12,537 nucleotides of DNA, from the NCBI GenBank assembly GCA_039917655.1, contig JBDSJC010000067.1, forward strand, positions 1 through 12,537, written 5' to 3'. Source of the stretch: PNKC01 sp039917655. Lineage in GTDB: Bacteria > Chloroflexota > Dehalococcoidia > Tepidiformales > Tepidiformaceae. The translations under genes and the position numbers were made by a program. The notes under the pieces were generated by a model. The model saw nothing but the letters and a program-made list of their open reading frames with translations. It had not been told where the DNA came from and did no database searches. Numbering within the stretch: position 1 is the first letter of the stretch; each line of letters begins with the position of its first letter. Positions 12,477 to 12,537 of the stretch are shown in pieces.

Positions 12477-12537
12477 GCTTGTGGTTTATCGCTTCCGCGA
12501 GCCATTCGGCCTCGAGGTCCTGAAGGGTAAGCACGTC
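12427..12537 (-). CDS. C-terminal end of an unrecognised leftward gene (runs in from the right edge)
   Basis: From the window edge this frame is open for 36 codons, ending at TAA 12427-12429. The first 22 residues look like a charged helix (LQDLEAEWLAEAINHKREE). After about 12470 the third positions become AT-rich and the neighbouring frame looks more coding. The upstream part lies outside the window, so function cannot be assigned. Confidence 0.35.
   Translation of the reverse strand, partial: DVLTLQDLEAEWLAEAINHKREEGLLRDSRTFGTRP

Overview
The window is 12.5 kb of GC-rich, tightly packed bacterial chromosome. It reads as housekeeping genes plus three tRNAs and the signal-recognition-particle RNA; I see no phage, transposon, CRISPR array or defence island. 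The protein types, the frequent GTG/TTG starts with 4-nt stop/start overlaps, and several apparently leaderless promoters fit a deep-branching high-GC lineage. Chloroflexota of the Dehalococcoidia kind is my best guess. That placement is inference from gene content, not a phylogenetic result.

Left part (1-3047): the 5' half of mutS2 runs leftward off the edge. It is divergent from accC, a biotin carboxylase, which overlaps a gene for a biotin-carrier protein with an extra beta-rich N-terminal domain. Together these look like the split alpha chain of an acyl-CoA carboxylase. No carboxyltransferase subunit is present.

Middle-left (3048-6311): the SRP RNA gene lies in the gap at about 3200-3345. 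A coupled rightward operon follows: rsmA/ksgA (16S rRNA dimethyltransferase), ispE (MEP-pathway kinase) and a four-helix membrane protein. A PHP-family metallohydrolase with its own extended -10 promoter and a strong Shine-Dalgarno comes next.

Middle (6387-8034): a sodium/calcium-antiporter-family membrane protein ends at a strong bidirectional hairpin. That hairpin also closes a leftward tRNA-Leu(CAG)-tRNA-Arg(GCG) pair. The pair diverges from tRNA-Val(CAC) at a near-symmetric promoter region. The GCG anticodon on an arginine tRNA is unusual for bacteria.

Right part (8082-12212, all leftward): a small membrane protein, yggS (PLP homeostasis), proC (proline synthesis) and yggT are chained by 4-nt overlaps. 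A second yggT paralogue and then an ABC-2 ATPase/permease pair follow after short gaps. The far right edge holds the end of an unrecognised leftward gene whose coding frame appears to switch.

Points most worth a second look: three exact-fit leaderless -10 elements, the GCG arginine anticodon, an Asn in place of the H-loop His in the ABC ATPase, and the split carboxylase alpha chain. I did not find a clearly new multi-gene system.
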